DNA from: Methylotenera sp.
GTDB lineage: Bacteria > Pseudomonadota > Gammaproteobacteria > Burkholderiales > Methylophilaceae
Length of the DNA stretch: 64,000 bases
Assembly (NCBI GenBank): GCA_020622105.1
Contig: JAHRYP010000003.1
Location: 63,923 to 127,922, forward strand
Direction: 5' to 3'
Numbering within the stretch: the first letter of the stretch is position 1; each line of letters opens with the position of its first letter. A program made the position numbers and the translations under genes. This document shows, piece by piece, positions 1 through 11,240 of this stretch. A model generated the notes under the pieces. The model was given only the letters and a program-made list of their open reading frames with translations, was not told the DNA's origin and did not search any database.

Positions 1-57
1 ATTCGCCAGCGTGAAAAAGTGCAGGACTTATTCGCACTTGAAACTATCATTGAATAG
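1..57 (+). CDS. C-terminal fragment of a CDS entering from the left edge (...IRQREKVQDLFALETIIE*)
   Basis: Frame 1 is open from base 1 to TAG at 55-57 and is followed by a terminator hairpin. Confidence 0.5.
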   Translation: MRQREKVQDLFALETIIE

Positions 58-92
58 TTGCCGACTTAATAAGTAATAAACACGGAAGAAAT

Positions 93-122
93 AAAAAAGC
101 GAAGATGACTCTTCGCTTTTTT
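93..122. terminator. Rho-independent terminator, likely bidirectional
   Basis: AAAAAAGCGAAGA-tgac-TCTTCGCTTTTTT perfect stem with A/T flanks. Confidence 0.85.
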
Positions 123-150
123 ATGACCAAACTTTCACTGAAAACTTGAG

Positions 151-1005
151 TTAATCAAAAATCACAGTTTTGTTCGCATACAACAAAATACGATTTTCAA
201 TATGCCAGCGCACCGCTTTTGACAGTACTACGCGCTCAAGATCACGACCTTTTTGAATCAGGTCTTCTACCTGGTCACGATGGGAGATACGCTCGATTCC
301 CTGTTCAATAATCGGGCCTTCATCCAGCACTTCCGTGACGTAATGTCCAGTTGCACCAATCAGCTTAACGCCGCGCTCAAACGCACGGTGATAAGGACGC
401 GCACCGATAAATGCCGGCAGGAATGAGTGATGGATATTAATGATGCGCTGCGGGTAACGTGACACAAAATCCGGTGACAGAATCTGCATGTAACGCGCCA
501 GTACGATCAAATCGATATTGTATTCATCAAACAATTTAAACTGGGCAGCTTCTGCTTCAGCTTTATTATCTTTGGTTACCGCGATGTAATGAAAATCCAC
601 ACCATAGAACTGCACCAGTTTTTCCGTATCGCGATGATTACTGATCACCAGTGGAATTTCACAGGCAAGCTCTCCACTTTTATGTCGATGCAACAAATCC
701 GCCAGGCAATGGTCATACTGCGACACCATGATCGCAACACGCGCTTTATGCTGAGATAACTTTAATTGCCATTGCATGCTGAATTTATCGGCAATGACTG
801 CAAAAGCCGCGTTAAAGCTGGCTTCTTCCAGATTAAAACCGGCAAGGTCCCACTCTACGCGCATGAGGAATAGATTATTTTCTGCATCCTGATGCTGGTC
901 TGCGTGTAAAATGTTGGCATTGTGCTGATGTAGAAAATCTGCAATTGCCGCCACAATGCCTTTGGCATCCGGGCAGGTAATCAGTAGGGTTGCGGTGTTT
1001 TTCAT
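151..1005 (-). CDS. purU: Formyltetrahydrofolate deformylase
   Basis: N-terminal ACT domain plus formyl transferase motifs (HHSFLPAFIGARPYHRAFERGVKLIGATGHYV). Confidence 0.95.
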   Translation of the reverse strand: MKNTATLLITCPDAKGIVAAIADFLHQHNANILHADQHQDAENNLFLMRVEWDLAGFNLEEASFNAAFAVIADKFSMQWQLKLSQHKARVAIMVSQYDHCLADLLHRHKSGELACEIPLVISNHRDTEKLVQFYGVDFHYIAVTKDNKAEAEAAQFKLFDEYNIDLIVLARYMQILSPDFVSRYPQRIINIHHSFLPAFIGARPYHRAFERGVKLIGATGHYVTEVLDEGPIIEQGIERISHRDQVEDLIQKGRDLERVVLSKAVRWHIENRILLYANKTVIFD

Positions 1006-1153
1006 AGTGAGACTTTATTAATCATTAATTAAAACTTGTGCGATTATACCCGATGCACCTGCTACCTGAAAAATCAGTTAGTTTGAATACACAACATTAA
1101 ATTTTGAGCGCGCATTTAATTGAACTCAAGTTATTGAACAAAGATATAAACAA

Positions 1154-2131
1154 ATGAACACAAATTCAGATATTGTACTTGCTAACCCTCGCGGCTTTTG
1201 CGCCGGGGTAGACCGCGCGATCATTATCGTAGAGCAGGCGCTGGAAAAATTCGGTGCACCGATTTATGTGCGCCATGAAGTCGTGCACAACAAGTTTGTT
1301 GTAGATCAGCTACGTGCCAAGGGTGCAATTTTTGTCGAAGAACTGGATGAGATTCCAGCTGGCAGCACAGTTATTTTCAGTGCCCACGGCGTTTCAAAAG
1401 CTGTACGCGCTGAAGCAGACACTCGCGGCCTGACCGCATATGACGCCACTTGCCCGCTGGTAACCAAGGTGCATATCGAAGTGGAAAAAATGCGCAAGGC
1501 CGGTCTGGAGATCGTAATGATCGGACACAAGGGACATCCTGAGGTCGAAGGGACTATGGGTCAGGTTGACGAGCAAGAAGATGCCACCGGCATGTATCTG
1601 GTTGAAACACCGGAAGATGTAGCAGCACTGCAGGTACGCAACCCTGACATGCTTGCCTACGTCACACAAACTACGCTTTCGCTCGATGATGCAGCCATGG
1701 TAGTGGAAGCACTGCAAAAGCGATTCCCCAATATCAAAGCTCCCAGAAGCGACAGCATTTGCTATGCCACGCAAAATCGTCAGGATGCGATCAAGATCAT
1801 GGCCAAAGATTGTGACCTGGTGATTATTGTCGGCTCGCCCAATAGCTCCAACTCCAATCGCCTGCGTGAAGTCGCTCAGAATCAGGGCGTTGAAGCTTAT
1901 ATGGTAGATAACGCCAGCTTCCTTAAACCGGAGTGGCTGACGGGTAAACAGAAAATTGGCGTTTCGGCAGGCGCTTCTGCGCCGGAAGTGTTGGTGCAGG
2001 AAGTGATTGCGAAACTGCAACAGCTTGGTGCCAATCAAGTTCAAGAATTACATGGCGTGGTAGAAAACGTGGTATTTCAGCTGCCAAAAAATTTAACGAA
2101 CGCAGTCAAGAAATCACCCTCTAATCATTAG
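1154..2131 (+). CDS. ispH: 4-hydroxy-3-methylbut-2-enyl diphosphate reductase
   Basis: [37 protein letters not shown] motifs. Confidence 0.97.
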   Translation: MNTNSDIVLANPRGFCAGVDRAIIIVEQALEKFGAPIYVRHEVVHNKFVVDQLRAKGAIFVEELDEIPAGSTVIFSAHGVSKAVRAEADTRGLTAYDATCPLVTKVHIEVEKMRKAGLEIVMIGHKGHPEVEGTMGQVDEQEDATGMYLVETPEDVAALQVRNPDMLAYVTQTTLSLDDAAMVVEALQKRFPNIKAPRSDSICYATQNRQDAIKIMAKDCDLVIIVGSPNSSNSNRLREVAQNQGVEAYMVDNASFLKPEWLTGKQKIGVSAGASAPEVLVQEVIAKLQQLGANQVQELHGVVENVVFQLPKNLTNAVKKSPSNH

Positions 2132-2144
2132 GTGTTATCGATTT

Positions 2145-2597
2145 TTGAAACCTTATAAAACCCCGATTTCTGCGCTGGTATTGATTCACACCCCTGATTT
2201 GCAGGTACTGATTATGGAGCGTGCAGACAAAGCTGGTTATTGGCAATCTGTTACCGGCAGCTTGGAGCAGGATGAGACGCCGCAGCAGGCTGCCATTCGC
2301 GAGGTGCTTGAAGAAACGGGCATAGATGCAACCGCATATGACTTGCAAGACTGGCACACCAGCAATGTCTATGAAATTTATCCGCATTGGCGCCACCGTT
2401 ATGCGCCCGGAGTTACAGAAAACCGAGAACATCTGTTTGGTTTAACATTACCGTCAGCACTGCCGGTTAAACTGGCACCAGATGAGCATGTACGCTATGA
2501 ATGGGTAGACTGGCGCGAGGCAGCTAAACGCGTTTTTTCCTGGACCAATGTCGACGCCTTGAAAAGATTAGGTGAACGACATCAATTAACGTTATAA
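2145..2597 (+). CDS. nudB: Dihydroneopterin triphosphate diphosphatase (Nudix)
   Basis: Nudix box GSLEQDETPQQAAIREVLEETG; NudB-like length; TTG start. Confidence 0.85.
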   Translation: MKPYKTPISALVLIHTPDLQVLIMERADKAGYWQSVTGSLEQDETPQQAAIREVLEETGIDATAYDLQDWHTSNVYEIYPHWRHRYAPGVTENREHLFGLTLPSALPVKLAPDEHVRYEWVDWREAAKRVFSWTNVDALKRLGERHQLTL

Positions 2598-2643
2598 AAT
2601 AAACACTTTTAGCATTTAAGCTTTACTTACACACTGAAAATAT

Positions 2644-3741
2644 ATGCAGATTTCACCGATTAAATTTGAGAAGTTCCAAGCGACTGAAGACGCCGACTGT
2701 CAGCGCCGCATTCTTGCAGCCAAACAAAAGCTGGGCAAACGCATGGTAATTCTGGGTCACCACTACCAGCATGAGAGCGTATACCGCCATGCCGACTTCA
2801 CCGGCGACTCACTCAAACTGTCGCGCTATACCGAAAATCTGGACGCTGAATTCATCGTATTTCTAGGTGTACATTTCATGGCCGAAGTCGCAGATATCAT
2901 GAGCCGTCCGGAGCAAATTGCCATTCTGCCGGATTTGGCTGCCGGCTGCTCCATGGCGGATATGGCCAACCTCGCAAAAGTTGAGCGCAGCTACCGTGAG
3001 CTGAATAAAGTACTCAATTTTGATGAGCAGATTACACCGATCACTTACATCAACTCTGCTGCCGATTTGAAAGCATTCTGCGGTGAGCATGGCGGCATTG
3101 TATGCACGAGCACCAATGCACCCAAGATTCTGGAATGGGGCTTTGCGCAGCGTGAAAAAGTATTGTTCTTCCCGGATCAGAATCTGGGCCGCTGGAGCGG
3201 CTACAAGATGGGTATTCCATTAGAGCAGATGCCGGTGTGGGACCCAGACTTGCCGATGGGTGGCCTGACTGAAGAGCAAATCAAAAATGCCAAGATTCTG
3301 CTGTGGAAAGGGCATTGCGCGGTACACCAGATGTTCCGCCTGCAAAACATTACACAGTTCCGTAAAGAACATCCGGACGGCTTCGTCATTTCTCATCCTG
3401 AAGCCCCGTTTGAAGTTTGCCAGCATTCAGACTTCGTCGGTTCCACTGAATATATTCTAAAAACTGTAAGCGAAGCCGCACCAAACACCAAATGGCTGGT
3501 GGGCACCGAACTGAATCTGGTGACGCGTCTGGCAGAGCAGATGAAACCGCAAGGCAAACTGGTGCAATTCATGAGCCATGTAGTGTGTGAATGCTCAACC
3601 ATGGCACGGATTGACCCACAGCATCTGGCATGGGTGTTGGAAAACCTGGTTGAAGGCAATGTCGTTAACCAGATCAAAGTACCGGCACATGAAGCCAAGC
3701 TGGCAAAACTCACCTTAGACCGTATGCTGGCTGCCTCATAA
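2644..3741 (+). CDS. nadA: Quinolinate synthase A
   Basis: GHHYQHESVYRHADFTGDSL; HPEAPFEVCQHSDFVGST; Cys ligands. Confidence 0.96.
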   Translation: MQISPIKFEKFQATEDADCQRRILAAKQKLGKRMVILGHHYQHESVYRHADFTGDSLKLSRYTENLDAEFIVFLGVHFMAEVADIMSRPEQIAILPDLAAGCSMADMANLAKVERSYRELNKVLNFDEQITPITYINSAADLKAFCGEHGGIVCTSTNAPKILEWGFAQREKVLFFPDQNLGRWSGYKMGIPLEQMPVWDPDLPMGGLTEEQIKNAKILLWKGHCAVHQMFRLQNITQFRKEHPDGFVISHPEAPFEVCQHSDFVGSTEYILKTVSEAAPNTKWLVGTELNLVTRLAEQMKPQGKLVQFMSHVVCECSTMARIDPQHLAWVLENLVEGNVVNQIKVPAHEAKLAKLTLDRMLAAS

Positions 3742-3742
3742 T

Positions 3743-4171
3743 ATGACCTGTGCACTGTGCCAGCCATCTTCACACCCGATTTTGTGGCAGGATCAGTTCT
3801 GCCGGGTTGTGCTGCTGAATGACGCTGATTACCCGGCTTACTGTCGGGTAGAACTGCTGGCGCATATCAAAGAAATGACTGATCTGGTGCCAACCGAACG
3901 CGCACGCATGATGAAAACCGTGTTTGCCGTAGAGCTGGCATTAAGGGAAATGTTTAATCCGGATAAAATCAATCTTGCGAGCCTGGGTAATAAAACGCCG
4001 CATATTCATTGGCATGTGATTCCGCGCTTCGAAAATGATAGGCACTTTCCGAATTCACACTGGGGAGAAGCCCTGCGAGAAAGTAATCCGGCTAAACTTG
4101 ACTCAGCAGCAGTGGAACTGCTCACTCAAAAAATAAGCGCGCATATCACTTGCGCGCTCAATACAGACTAG
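3743..4171 (+). CDS. HIT family protein
   Basis: HIHWHVIPR HIT motif. Confidence 0.85.
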   Translation: MTCALCQPSSHPILWQDQFCRVVLLNDADYPAYCRVELLAHIKEMTDLVPTERARMMKTVFAVELALREMFNPDKINLASLGNKTPHIHWHVIPRFENDRHFPNSHWGEALRESNPAKLDSAAVELLTQKISAHITCALNTD

Positions 4172-4214
4172 CACCTAGACTGATGGTAAGCCAAGGCGCT
4201 TAAAGAAACTTAAC

Positions 4215-4529
4215 CTAAGTCACCACCAGCCGCTCAACGACTTTACCATTTTGCAAATGGCTTTCAATGATTTCATCTATATCTTCATTATCGACAAAGG
4301 TATACCAGACCGCCTGTGGATAAATGACTAACAGCGGACCTTCACCGCAACGGTCAAAGCAGCCGGCGCGATTTACACGTACTTTTCCCTTGCCATTCAG
4401 ATTCAGCTTTTTAACGCGCGCTTTCATGTGATCGAAAGCAGCGCCGGCACCTTTATCCATACAGCAGGCAGCGCCATCCTCGCGCTGATTCAAGCAGAAA
4501 AAGACGTGGTGTTCAAAATAGTTTGTCAT
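4215..4529 (-). CDS. (2Fe-2S) ferredoxin domain protein, thioredoxin-like fold
   Basis: CLNQREDGAACC ... GCFDRCGEGPLLVIYP Cys pattern. Confidence 0.8.
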   Translation of the reverse strand: MTNYFEHHVFFCLNQREDGAACCMDKGAGAAFDHMKARVKKLNLNGKGKVRVNRAGCFDRCGEGPLLVIYPQAVWYTFVDNEDIDEIIESHLQNGKVVERLVVT

Positions 4530-4573
4530 TTAAAGTTTCTCGTATAAGTATTTCTTACTCTCAGCAATCATTC

Positions 4574-4829
4574 AGCCATTAAGACTTTATATTTCTACTA
4601 GGCACTTGGGCGCAGACGCTATAATTTTCTCAAAATCTAAAGAGCCAAGGCGGCGAGGTGAAGACAGTACGAAAAGTACAGTGAACCGCAGCCAACGCTG
4701 AATTTTTTATATTTCCAAATGCGCCAAAGCCATTAAGATTTTACATTTACGCTAGGCATTCGAGCGCAGACAGTACACATGGTACGGCAAGCGAGAATAA
4801 CAACGCAGAAATGCAAAAGATAATGGCTT
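4574..4829. repeat. Cluster of intergenic palindromic repeat units (partial unit 4574-4623, middle unit about 4633-4709, full unit 4727-4829)
   Basis: AGCCATTAAGA...TTTAxATTTxxxCTAGGCAxT...GCGCAGAC occurs twice (about 78% by eye); full unit bounded by AAGCCATTA/TAATGGCTT inverted ends; GTAC-n4/5-GTAC cores. Confidence 0.75.
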
Positions 4830-5778
4830 ACTCGGTAGCAAGGCTGTCTTCTTTGGTGAATGTCCAAGTCCTCGTAATACTCAAGATATCAACTTCCTTG
4901 CGGATATCTTCCGGGAACTGCGCATAAGGTGCGCCCAACTCCACGATATGCTGCGCTGCTGCATCCAGCACTTTGTGCCCGGAGCTACGGTTGATTTCTA
5001 TAGCATCTACACTGCCATCCGGCTTGATGGATACTGTCATCTGTAATTGACCATACAATTTCAAATCTCTGGCCGCTTCCGGGTAATTCAAATTACCGAT
5101 CTTTTCTACTTTCTGCCGCCAAGACTCGACATAGAGTGCGTATTTATATTCCTTGGTGCGCCCTCCCACAAATTTACGTTTCGGGCGTTTCTGATACTCA
5201 TCCTGTTGTTTAGAAATAATCGCTTCCAGCTTTTCCATTTCTATCGCAGCTGATGCAATAGCTTCTAAATCAAGCTTCTTGGGCGCTGTCTGGCTTCCCG
5301 ACTGCGCTTCTTTCGCTGCGGCCTTCTGCACTACCTGTGATTCCACAGCTTTTACAGCATTGATTTGCGTCATGAGTTCCTGCGCGTGCTTCTCTAATTC
5401 GGCAACGCGCTTCTGCTCACGCAGTTCAGCATTAGTCTGCAGTGTTGCCTGCGCAGCCTGCTTAGTATTGGCTAGCGGCTTGGGAGTCTCCTCTGGTTTT
5501 TGCGATTTCAATACGGGCAGCGCAGTTTTCATCTTGCGGTCTTGCTCGGTATTACCGCCACGATCCAGATTAGCCTGCGCATAAACCTCAGTATTGTCTG
5601 GTCTGGATTGTGTTTTTGCATTCACCAGCACGACTTCGAGGATCGCCAGGTTATCTTTGAATTTACTGAGTTGCGGCTCGAAATGTATGCTCAGTAAAAC
5701 CACATGCAGCAACACTGAAAACCATAGCGCAATGCTCATACCGCTCATGGTTTTAAGCTTGAATATGAGTGAGTTCAT
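4828..5778 (-). CDS. Energy transducer TonB family protein
   Basis: N-terminal TM, K/Q/A-rich linker, C-terminal YPEAARDLKLYGQLQMTVSIKPDGSVDAIEINRSSGHKVLD TonB domain; start trimmed to MNSLIFKLK so as not to overlap mpl. Confidence 0.85.
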   Translation of the reverse strand: MNSLIFKLKTMSGMSIALWFSVLLHVVLLSIHFEPQLSKFKDNLAILEVVLVNAKTQSRPDNTEVYAQANLDRGGNTEQDRKMKTALPVLKSQKPEETPKPLANTKQAAQATLQTNAELREQKRVAELEKHAQELMTQINAVKAVESQVVQKAAAKEAQSGSQTAPKKLDLEAIASAAIEMEKLEAIISKQQDEYQKRPKRKFVGGRTKEYKYALYVESWRQKVEKIGNLNYPEAARDLKLYGQLQMTVSIKPDGSVDAIEINRSSGHKVLDAAAQHIVELGAPYAQFPEDIRKEVDILSITRTWTFTKEDSLATE

Positions 5779-5824
5779 ATTATTTAACTTGGTCTTAGTA
5801 CGCACTGTTGTCAAATTTTGTACT

Positions 5825-7204
5825 TTACACAACAGATTTTAATGCGTCGAGCAGCTTTTGATGTATGCCGCCAAAACCACCGTTACTCATGACCAACACA
5901 TGGTCTCCCGCTTTTGCGGCCTGCACTATGGCTGCTACCAGCTGTTCCAGATCATCGCTCACCAAAGTTTTTACACTGATCGGCGCCAGCGCTTCTTTAG
6001 CATCCCAGCCCAGATTGGCCTGATAGCAGAACACCAGATCAGCCTCTTTCAGACTCGCAGGCAAGGCACTTTTCATGACGCCTAGCTTCATCGTGTTGGA
6101 ACGTGGCTCCAGCACAGCCAGAATTCTCTCTGCGCCTACTTTGCCACGTAAACCCGCCACTGTGGTTTCAATCGCAGTCGGGTGATGCGCAAAATCATCA
6201 TATACACTGATTTGATTCACTACGCCACGCAGCTCCATGCGGCGCTTCACGTTGCGGAATTCGGTTAATGCGGCAATGCTGACATCAATACCAACACCGG
6301 CATGGCGCGCAGCTGCGATGCTTGCCAGCGCATTCATGCGGTTATGCTCACCCAGCAGGCCCCACGCGACACGACCTTGCGGCTTACCTTGATTAACAAC
6401 ATCAAAACTGCCATCGCCTTGGGCATTAGCAGCTTGCCAGTCGTCATTAGTGCCAAACTTTTCTACAGGCGTCCAGCAGCCTTTATCAATCACGCGCTGC
6501 AGGCTGGCTTCTTTACCATTGGCGACAACCAACCCCTGTTGCGGTACAGTACGCACCAGATGATGAAATTGCTTTTCAATTGCAGCCAAATCTTCAAAAA
6601 TATCTGCGTGATCAAATTCCAGATTATTCAACACGGCGGTGCGTGGACGATAATGCACAAACTTGGAGCGTTTATCGAAGAAGGCGGTGTCGTATTCGTC
6701 TGCTTCAATCACAAAGAAAGGTGAAGTGCTTTTTGCATCCTGTACCGGCGTTTGTGGCAGCCTTGCCGACACCCCAAAATTCTCCGGTACGCCACCGATC
6801 AGAAAGCCCGGTGCCAAACCTGCATATTCCAGTATCCATGCCAGCATGGAACTAGTGGTGGTTTTACCATGCGTACCGGCCACTGCCAGCACCCATTTGC
6901 CTTGCAGCACATTTTCAGCCAGCCATTGTGGCCCTGAAATATAAGGCAAGCCGCGATTGAGGATTTCTTCCATGAGCGGATTGCCGCGCGACACCACATT
7001 GCCAATCACGTAAATATCCGGGTTGAGCTTGATCTGCTCCGGTGCAAAGCCTTCAATGAGCTCTATGCCTTGCGCTTCCAGCTGCGTACTCATCGGCGGA
7101 TAAACATTGGCGTCGCAGCCAGTGACCCTGTGCCCGGCCTGCTTGGCCAGCACTGCTATACCGCCCATGAATGTACCGCAGATACCTAAAATATGGATAT
7201 GCAT
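5825..7204 (-). CDS. mpl: UDP-N-acetylmuramate:L-alanyl-gamma-D-glutamyl-meso-diaminopimelate ligase
   Basis: Mur ligase ATP motif AVAGTHGKTTTSSML; HILGICGTFMGG N-terminus. Confidence 0.95.
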   Translation of the reverse strand: MHIHILGICGTFMGGIAVLAKQAGHRVTGCDANVYPPMSTQLEAQGIELIEGFAPEQIKLNPDIYVIGNVVSRGNPLMEEILNRGLPYISGPQWLAENVLQGKWVLAVAGTHGKTTTSSMLAWILEYAGLAPGFLIGGVPENFGVSARLPQTPVQDAKSTSPFFVIEADEYDTAFFDKRSKFVHYRPRTAVLNNLEFDHADIFEDLAAIEKQFHHLVRTVPQQGLVVANGKEASLQRVIDKGCWTPVEKFGTNDDWQAANAQGDGSFDVVNQGKPQGRVAWGLLGEHNRMNALASIAAARHAGVGIDVSIAALTEFRNVKRRMELRGVVNQISVYDDFAHHPTAIETTVAGLRGKVGAERILAVLEPRSNTMKLGVMKSALPASLKEADLVFCYQANLGWDAKEALAPISVKTLVSDDLEQLVAAIVQAAKAGDHVLVMSNGGFGGIHQKLLDALKSVV

Positions 7205-7251
7205 AATTTTGTAGTTATTATAAAAATAGTATGAGATTTGCTTTAAGTCAA

Positions 7252-10200
7252 TTAACCCAAGTTTGGTGCCAACCAGCGCTCTAAATATTCTTTAGGCAGA
7301 TTTCTGCGTTTTACCATATCCAGCAGCTGGTCTTCACCAATTTTATCCACGCTGAAATATTTAGCTTCTTTATGCGCAAAGTAAAAACCAGAGACGGCTG
7401 CGGCAGGCTGCATCGCGAACGAGTCTGTCAGCGTCATGCCGACTTCCTCACATTGCAGCAGCTTGAACATATCTGCCTTTACCGTATGATCCGGACAAGC
7501 CGGGTAGCCAGGCGCAGGACGGATCCCCTGATATTGCTCTTTGATCAAGGCGTCCGTATCCAGATGTTCATCAGCGGCATAGCCCCAAAAATCGGTACGA
7601 ATACGTTCGTGCATGTATTCAGCAAAGGCTTCGGCCAGACGGTCCGCCAGTGACTTGAACATAATGGCGCTGTAATCATCATGTGCGGCTTCAAACTGCG
7701 CCAGGCGCTTTTCCATACCCATGCCGGCACTCACGGCAAACAGGCCGATATAGTCATCCGCACCTTTCGGCGCAATGAAATCACTTAAGCATTGGTTCGG
7801 ACGTGCCACACCGTCAATGACAGGTTTCACGGTTTGCTGGCGCATACCGTACCAGGTAAGCGCAACTTCTTTACGCGAATCATCGGTATAGAGCTCGATA
7901 TCATCATCATTCACTGTATTGGCAGGCATCAGCGCGATCACGCCGCTGGCACTTAACCAGCGTCCATCGATAATCTTCTTGAGCATGGCCTGCGCTTCGG
8001 CAAATACCTTGCTTGCCGCTTCCCCCACGACTTTATCCGTCAGAATGGCAGGATAAGGCCCGGCCAGATCCCAGGTCTGGAAAAAAGGTGACCAGTCAAT
8101 ATATTGCGCAATCAGGCTCAGATCAATATTCTTGAACACGCGACGACCGATGAATTTAGGCTTTACCGGTGCGTCATTACCTGCGAATGAAAGTTTGGCT
8201 TTATTGGCACGCGCCTCGGCAATCGTGAGTAATGGCGTGCCTTTTTTATTGGCATGCTGCGTACGTGCTTTTTCGTAATCGGCCTGCACTTCACTGATAT
8301 ACGCATCACGGCTCTCAAGCGTGAGTAACGACTGCATCACTGCCACCGAGCGCGATGCATCCGGCACATAAATCACCGGGCCATCATAATGCGGTGCAAT
8401 TTTTACCGCAGTGTGCGCGCGCGAAGTCGTCGCGCCGCCTATCAGCAATGGTGTTTTTAAACCATGAAAATGCGGGTCACGCTGCATTTCGCGCGCAACA
8501 TAAGCCATTTCTTCCAGCGACGGGGTAATCAATCCGGATAAGCCGATAATGTCAGCATTTTCTGCTTTCGCCATTGCCAGAATTTCAGCCGCCGGCACCA
8601 TCACGCCCATGTTCACTACTTCAAAATTATTGCACTGCAATACCACAGAAACAATGTTTTTGCCGATGTCATGCACGTCGCCTTTCACCGTCGCAATCAC
8701 GACCTTGCCTTTAGGCTTGGCAACAATACCTGTGCGTTTTTCTTCGAGTGCTTTTTCTTCTTCAATGAACGGAATCAGATGCGCAACGGCCTGCTTCATG
8801 ACGCGTGCAGACTTCACTACCTGTGGCAGGAACATCTTGCCCTGACCGAACAGGTCACCAACCACATTCATGCCATCCATGAGCGGACCTTCAATCACAT
8901 GAATCGGTCGGCCGCCGCTATGCAGGACTTCCAGACGCGCTTCTTCGGTATCTTCTACAATAAATTCAGTAATGCCATGCACCATGGCATGCGCCAGACG
9001 TTTCTGCACACTGACTGGATTTTCGGGCGTACCGCGCCACTCCAGCGTTGCTTCTTCTTTTTTGCCGCCAGCCTTTAAGGTGCCCGCAATCTCAATCATG
9101 CGTTCGGTGGCATCTGGCCTGCGGTTCAACACCACATCTTCCACACGCTCTTTCAATTCCGGTGCCAGATCATCGTAAACGCCCATCATGCCGGCATTCA
9201 CAATACCCATGGTCATACCCGCCTTGATGGCGTGATAGAGGAATACGGTATGAATTGCTTCGCGCGCAGGGTCGTTACCGCGGAAACTGAAACTCACATT
9301 GGAAACACCGCCTGAAATTTTGGCGTGCGGCAGGTTCTCTTTAATCCAGCGCGTCGCGTTAATAAAATCTACCGCGTAGTTGTTATGCTCATCAATACCG
9401 GTAGCAATCGCGAAAATGTTAGGATCAAAGATGATATCTTCTGGCGGGAAACCAATTTCCTGCACCAGCAAATCATAAGCACGTTTACAAATTTCAGTTT
9501 TGCGCTCGTAAGTGTCAGCCTGGCCTTTTTCATCGAACGCCATCACGATAACAGCCGCGCCGTAACGGCGACACAATTTGGCCTGACGCAGAAACTCGGC
9601 TTCGCCTTCTTTCATCGAAATCGAGTTAACAATCGCTTTACCCTGTACACACTTGAGGCCAGCTTCAATCACCGACCACTTGGATGAGTCGATCATGATC
9701 GGCACGCGCGCAATATCAGGCTCGGAAGCGATCAGGTTCAGGAAATGCGTCATGGCTTTTACCGCATCCAGCATACCCTCATCCATGTTGATATCGATGA
9801 CCTGTGCGCCATTCTCCACCTGCTGGCGTGCAACACTGAGTGCTTCTTCATACTGCTCATTGATGATCATGCGCGCAAACGCTTTACTGCCGGTAACGTT
9901 GGTACGCTCGCCTACGTTAACAAACAGTGAATTGTCATCAATGATAAATGGCTCGAGGCCAGACAGTCTGGTGTACGGTGGCACTTGAGGTACGGCTCTA
10001 GGCGGCAAATCTTTAATCGACTCATAGATCGCGTTGATATGCGCCGGTGTCGTACCGCAGCAACCGCCGGCAATATTGACAAAGCCACTGATCGCGAATT
10101 CTTTCACCAGACTGGAAGTAACGTCTGGCGTTTCATCAAAGCCGGTATCACTCATAGGATTAGGCAAACCGGCATTTGGGTAGATACACACAAAGGTATC

Positions 10201-11025
10201 GGCGATTTTTGACAATTCTTCAGCATAGGGGCGCATCAACGTTGCACCTAAAGCACAATTCAAACCAATGGTGAGCGGCTGGGCATGTCTTACCGAATGC
10301 CAAAATGCGGTCACGGTCTGGCCTGACAGAATACGTCCGGATGCGTCAGTCACGGTGCCGGAAATCATAATCGGCAAGGTGCTGCCATGCTCTTCAAAGA
10401 AGGTGTCAATCGCAAACAGAGCAGCTTTACAGTTAAGCGTATCAAATATGGTTTCAACCATCAGAATATCAGCGCCACCTTCAACCAAGCCGCGCACCTG
10501 CTCCAGGTAAGCACTTACCAACTGATCAAAACTCACATTACGTGCCGCAGGATCATTCACATCCGGTGAAATAGATGCCGTTTTAGGCGTAGGGCCCAAT
10601 GCTCCGGCAACAAAGCGCGGTTTATCCAGCGTACTGTATTTGACACAAGCCGCTTTGGCTAATTTAGCAGCCTCAACGTTCATCTCATAGACGAGATGCG
10701 CCATATGGTAATCATCCTGCGCGACGCTGGTTGCACCAAAAGTATTGGTTTCAATAATATCGGCACCCGCAGCCAGATATTTTTCGTGGATTTCCTGAAT
10801 AATGTGCGGCTGCGTTAAGGTAAGTAACTCGTTGTTACCTTTAACAAATATTTCACGCTCACCCGCCGGCGCCTTAAAATCAGCAAAGCGCTCGTTACGG
10901 TAATCAGCTTCAGTCAGCTTGTATTGCTGAATCATCGTGCCCATTGCGCCATCCAGTATCAGGATGCGCTGTGCGAGCAATTCTCTAAGCGTGTTTTCAG
11001 TGGCAGATATTGTTCTGTTATACAT
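7252..11025 (-). CDS. metH: Cobalamin-dependent methionine synthase
   Basis: [20 protein letters not shown]; cobalamin motif [13 protein letters not shown]; activation domain. Confidence 0.98.
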   Translation of the reverse strand: MYNRTISATENTLRELLAQRILILDGAMGTMIQQYKLTEADYRNERFADFKAPAGEREIFVKGNNELLTLTQPHIIQEIHEKYLAAGADIIETNTFGATSVAQDDYHMAHLVYEMNVEAAKLAKAACVKYSTLDKPRFVAGALGPTPKTASISPDVNDPAARNVSFDQLVSAYLEQVRGLVEGGADILMVETIFDTLNCKAALFAIDTFFEEHGSTLPIMISGTVTDASGRILSGQTVTAFWHSVRHAQPLTIGLNCALGATLMRPYAEELSKIADTFVCIYPNAGLPNPMSDTGFDETPDVTSSLVKEFAISGFVNIAGGCCGTTPAHINAIYESIKDLPPRAVPQVPPYTRLSGLEPFIIDDNSLFVNVGERTNVTGSKAFARMIINEQYEEALSVARQQVENGAQVIDINMDEGMLDAVKAMTHFLNLIASEPDIARVPIMIDSSKWSVIEAGLKCVQGKAIVNSISMKEGEAEFLRQAKLCRRYGAAVIVMAFDEKGQADTYERKTEICKRAYDLLVQEIGFPPEDIIFDPNIFAIATGIDEHNNYAVDFINATRWIKENLPHAKISGGVSNVSFSFRGNDPAREAIHTVFLYHAIKAGMTMGIVNAGMMGVYDDLAPELKERVEDVVLNRRPDATERMIEIAGTLKAGGKKEEATLEWRGTPENPVSVQKRLAHAMVHGITEFIVEDTEEARLEVLHSGGRPIHVIEGPLMDGMNVVGDLFGQGKMFLPQVVKSARVMKQAVAHLIPFIEEEKALEEKRTGIVAKPKGKVVIATVKGDVHDIGKNIVSVVLQCNNFEVVNMGVMVPAAEILAMAKAENADIIGLSGLITPSLEEMAYVAREMQRDPHFHGLKTPLLIGGATTSRAHTAVKIAPHYDGPVIYVPDASRSVAVMQSLLTLESRDAYISEVQADYEKARTQHANKKGTPLLTIAEARANKAKLSFAGNDAPVKPKFIGRRVFKNIDLSLIAQYIDWSPFFQTWDLAGPYPAILTDKVVGEAASKVFAEAQAMLKKIIDGRWLSASGVIALMPANTVNDDDIELYTDDSRKEVALTWYGMRQQTVKPVIDGVARPNQCLSDFIAPKGADDYIGLFAVSAGMGMEKRLAQFEAAHDDYSAIMFKSLADRLAEAFAEYMHERIRTDFWGYAADEHLDTDALIKEQYQGIRPAPGYPACPDHTVKADMFKLLQCEEVGMTLTDSFAMQPAAAVSGFYFAHKEAKYFSVDKIGEDQLLDMVKRRNLPKEYLERWLAPNLG

Positions 11026-11240
11026 AAATAAAGCAGTGGATTAGGCTTAAGGTGGAATTGTATCACTTGCTTGAGAAAGGCTTCTCAATATTGCGTGAAT
11101 ACATAACAGCGATTGTGCGTTAACTTGTTGAAATGGCCTGCTATTGCAGCAGGTGATTAAAGCAGCCTAAATGATAACAAGCGGTACTGAATGTCATAAA
11201 ATCATCAATACCTGAACGTATAGCTAAATTACGGATACCA

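Noticed and set aside
1394-2044. 216-aa antisense ORF within ispH
   Set aside because: Complete overlap with well-supported ispH and no domain signature.
7372-10569. Many plus-strand ORFs inside metH
   Set aside because: Antisense shadows of a highly conserved 1257-aa gene; no recognisable domains or RBS.
11026-11240. Possible SAH or cobalamin riboswitch upstream of metH
   Set aside because: No recognisable conserved core; only a small CCTGCT/AGCAGG hairpin.
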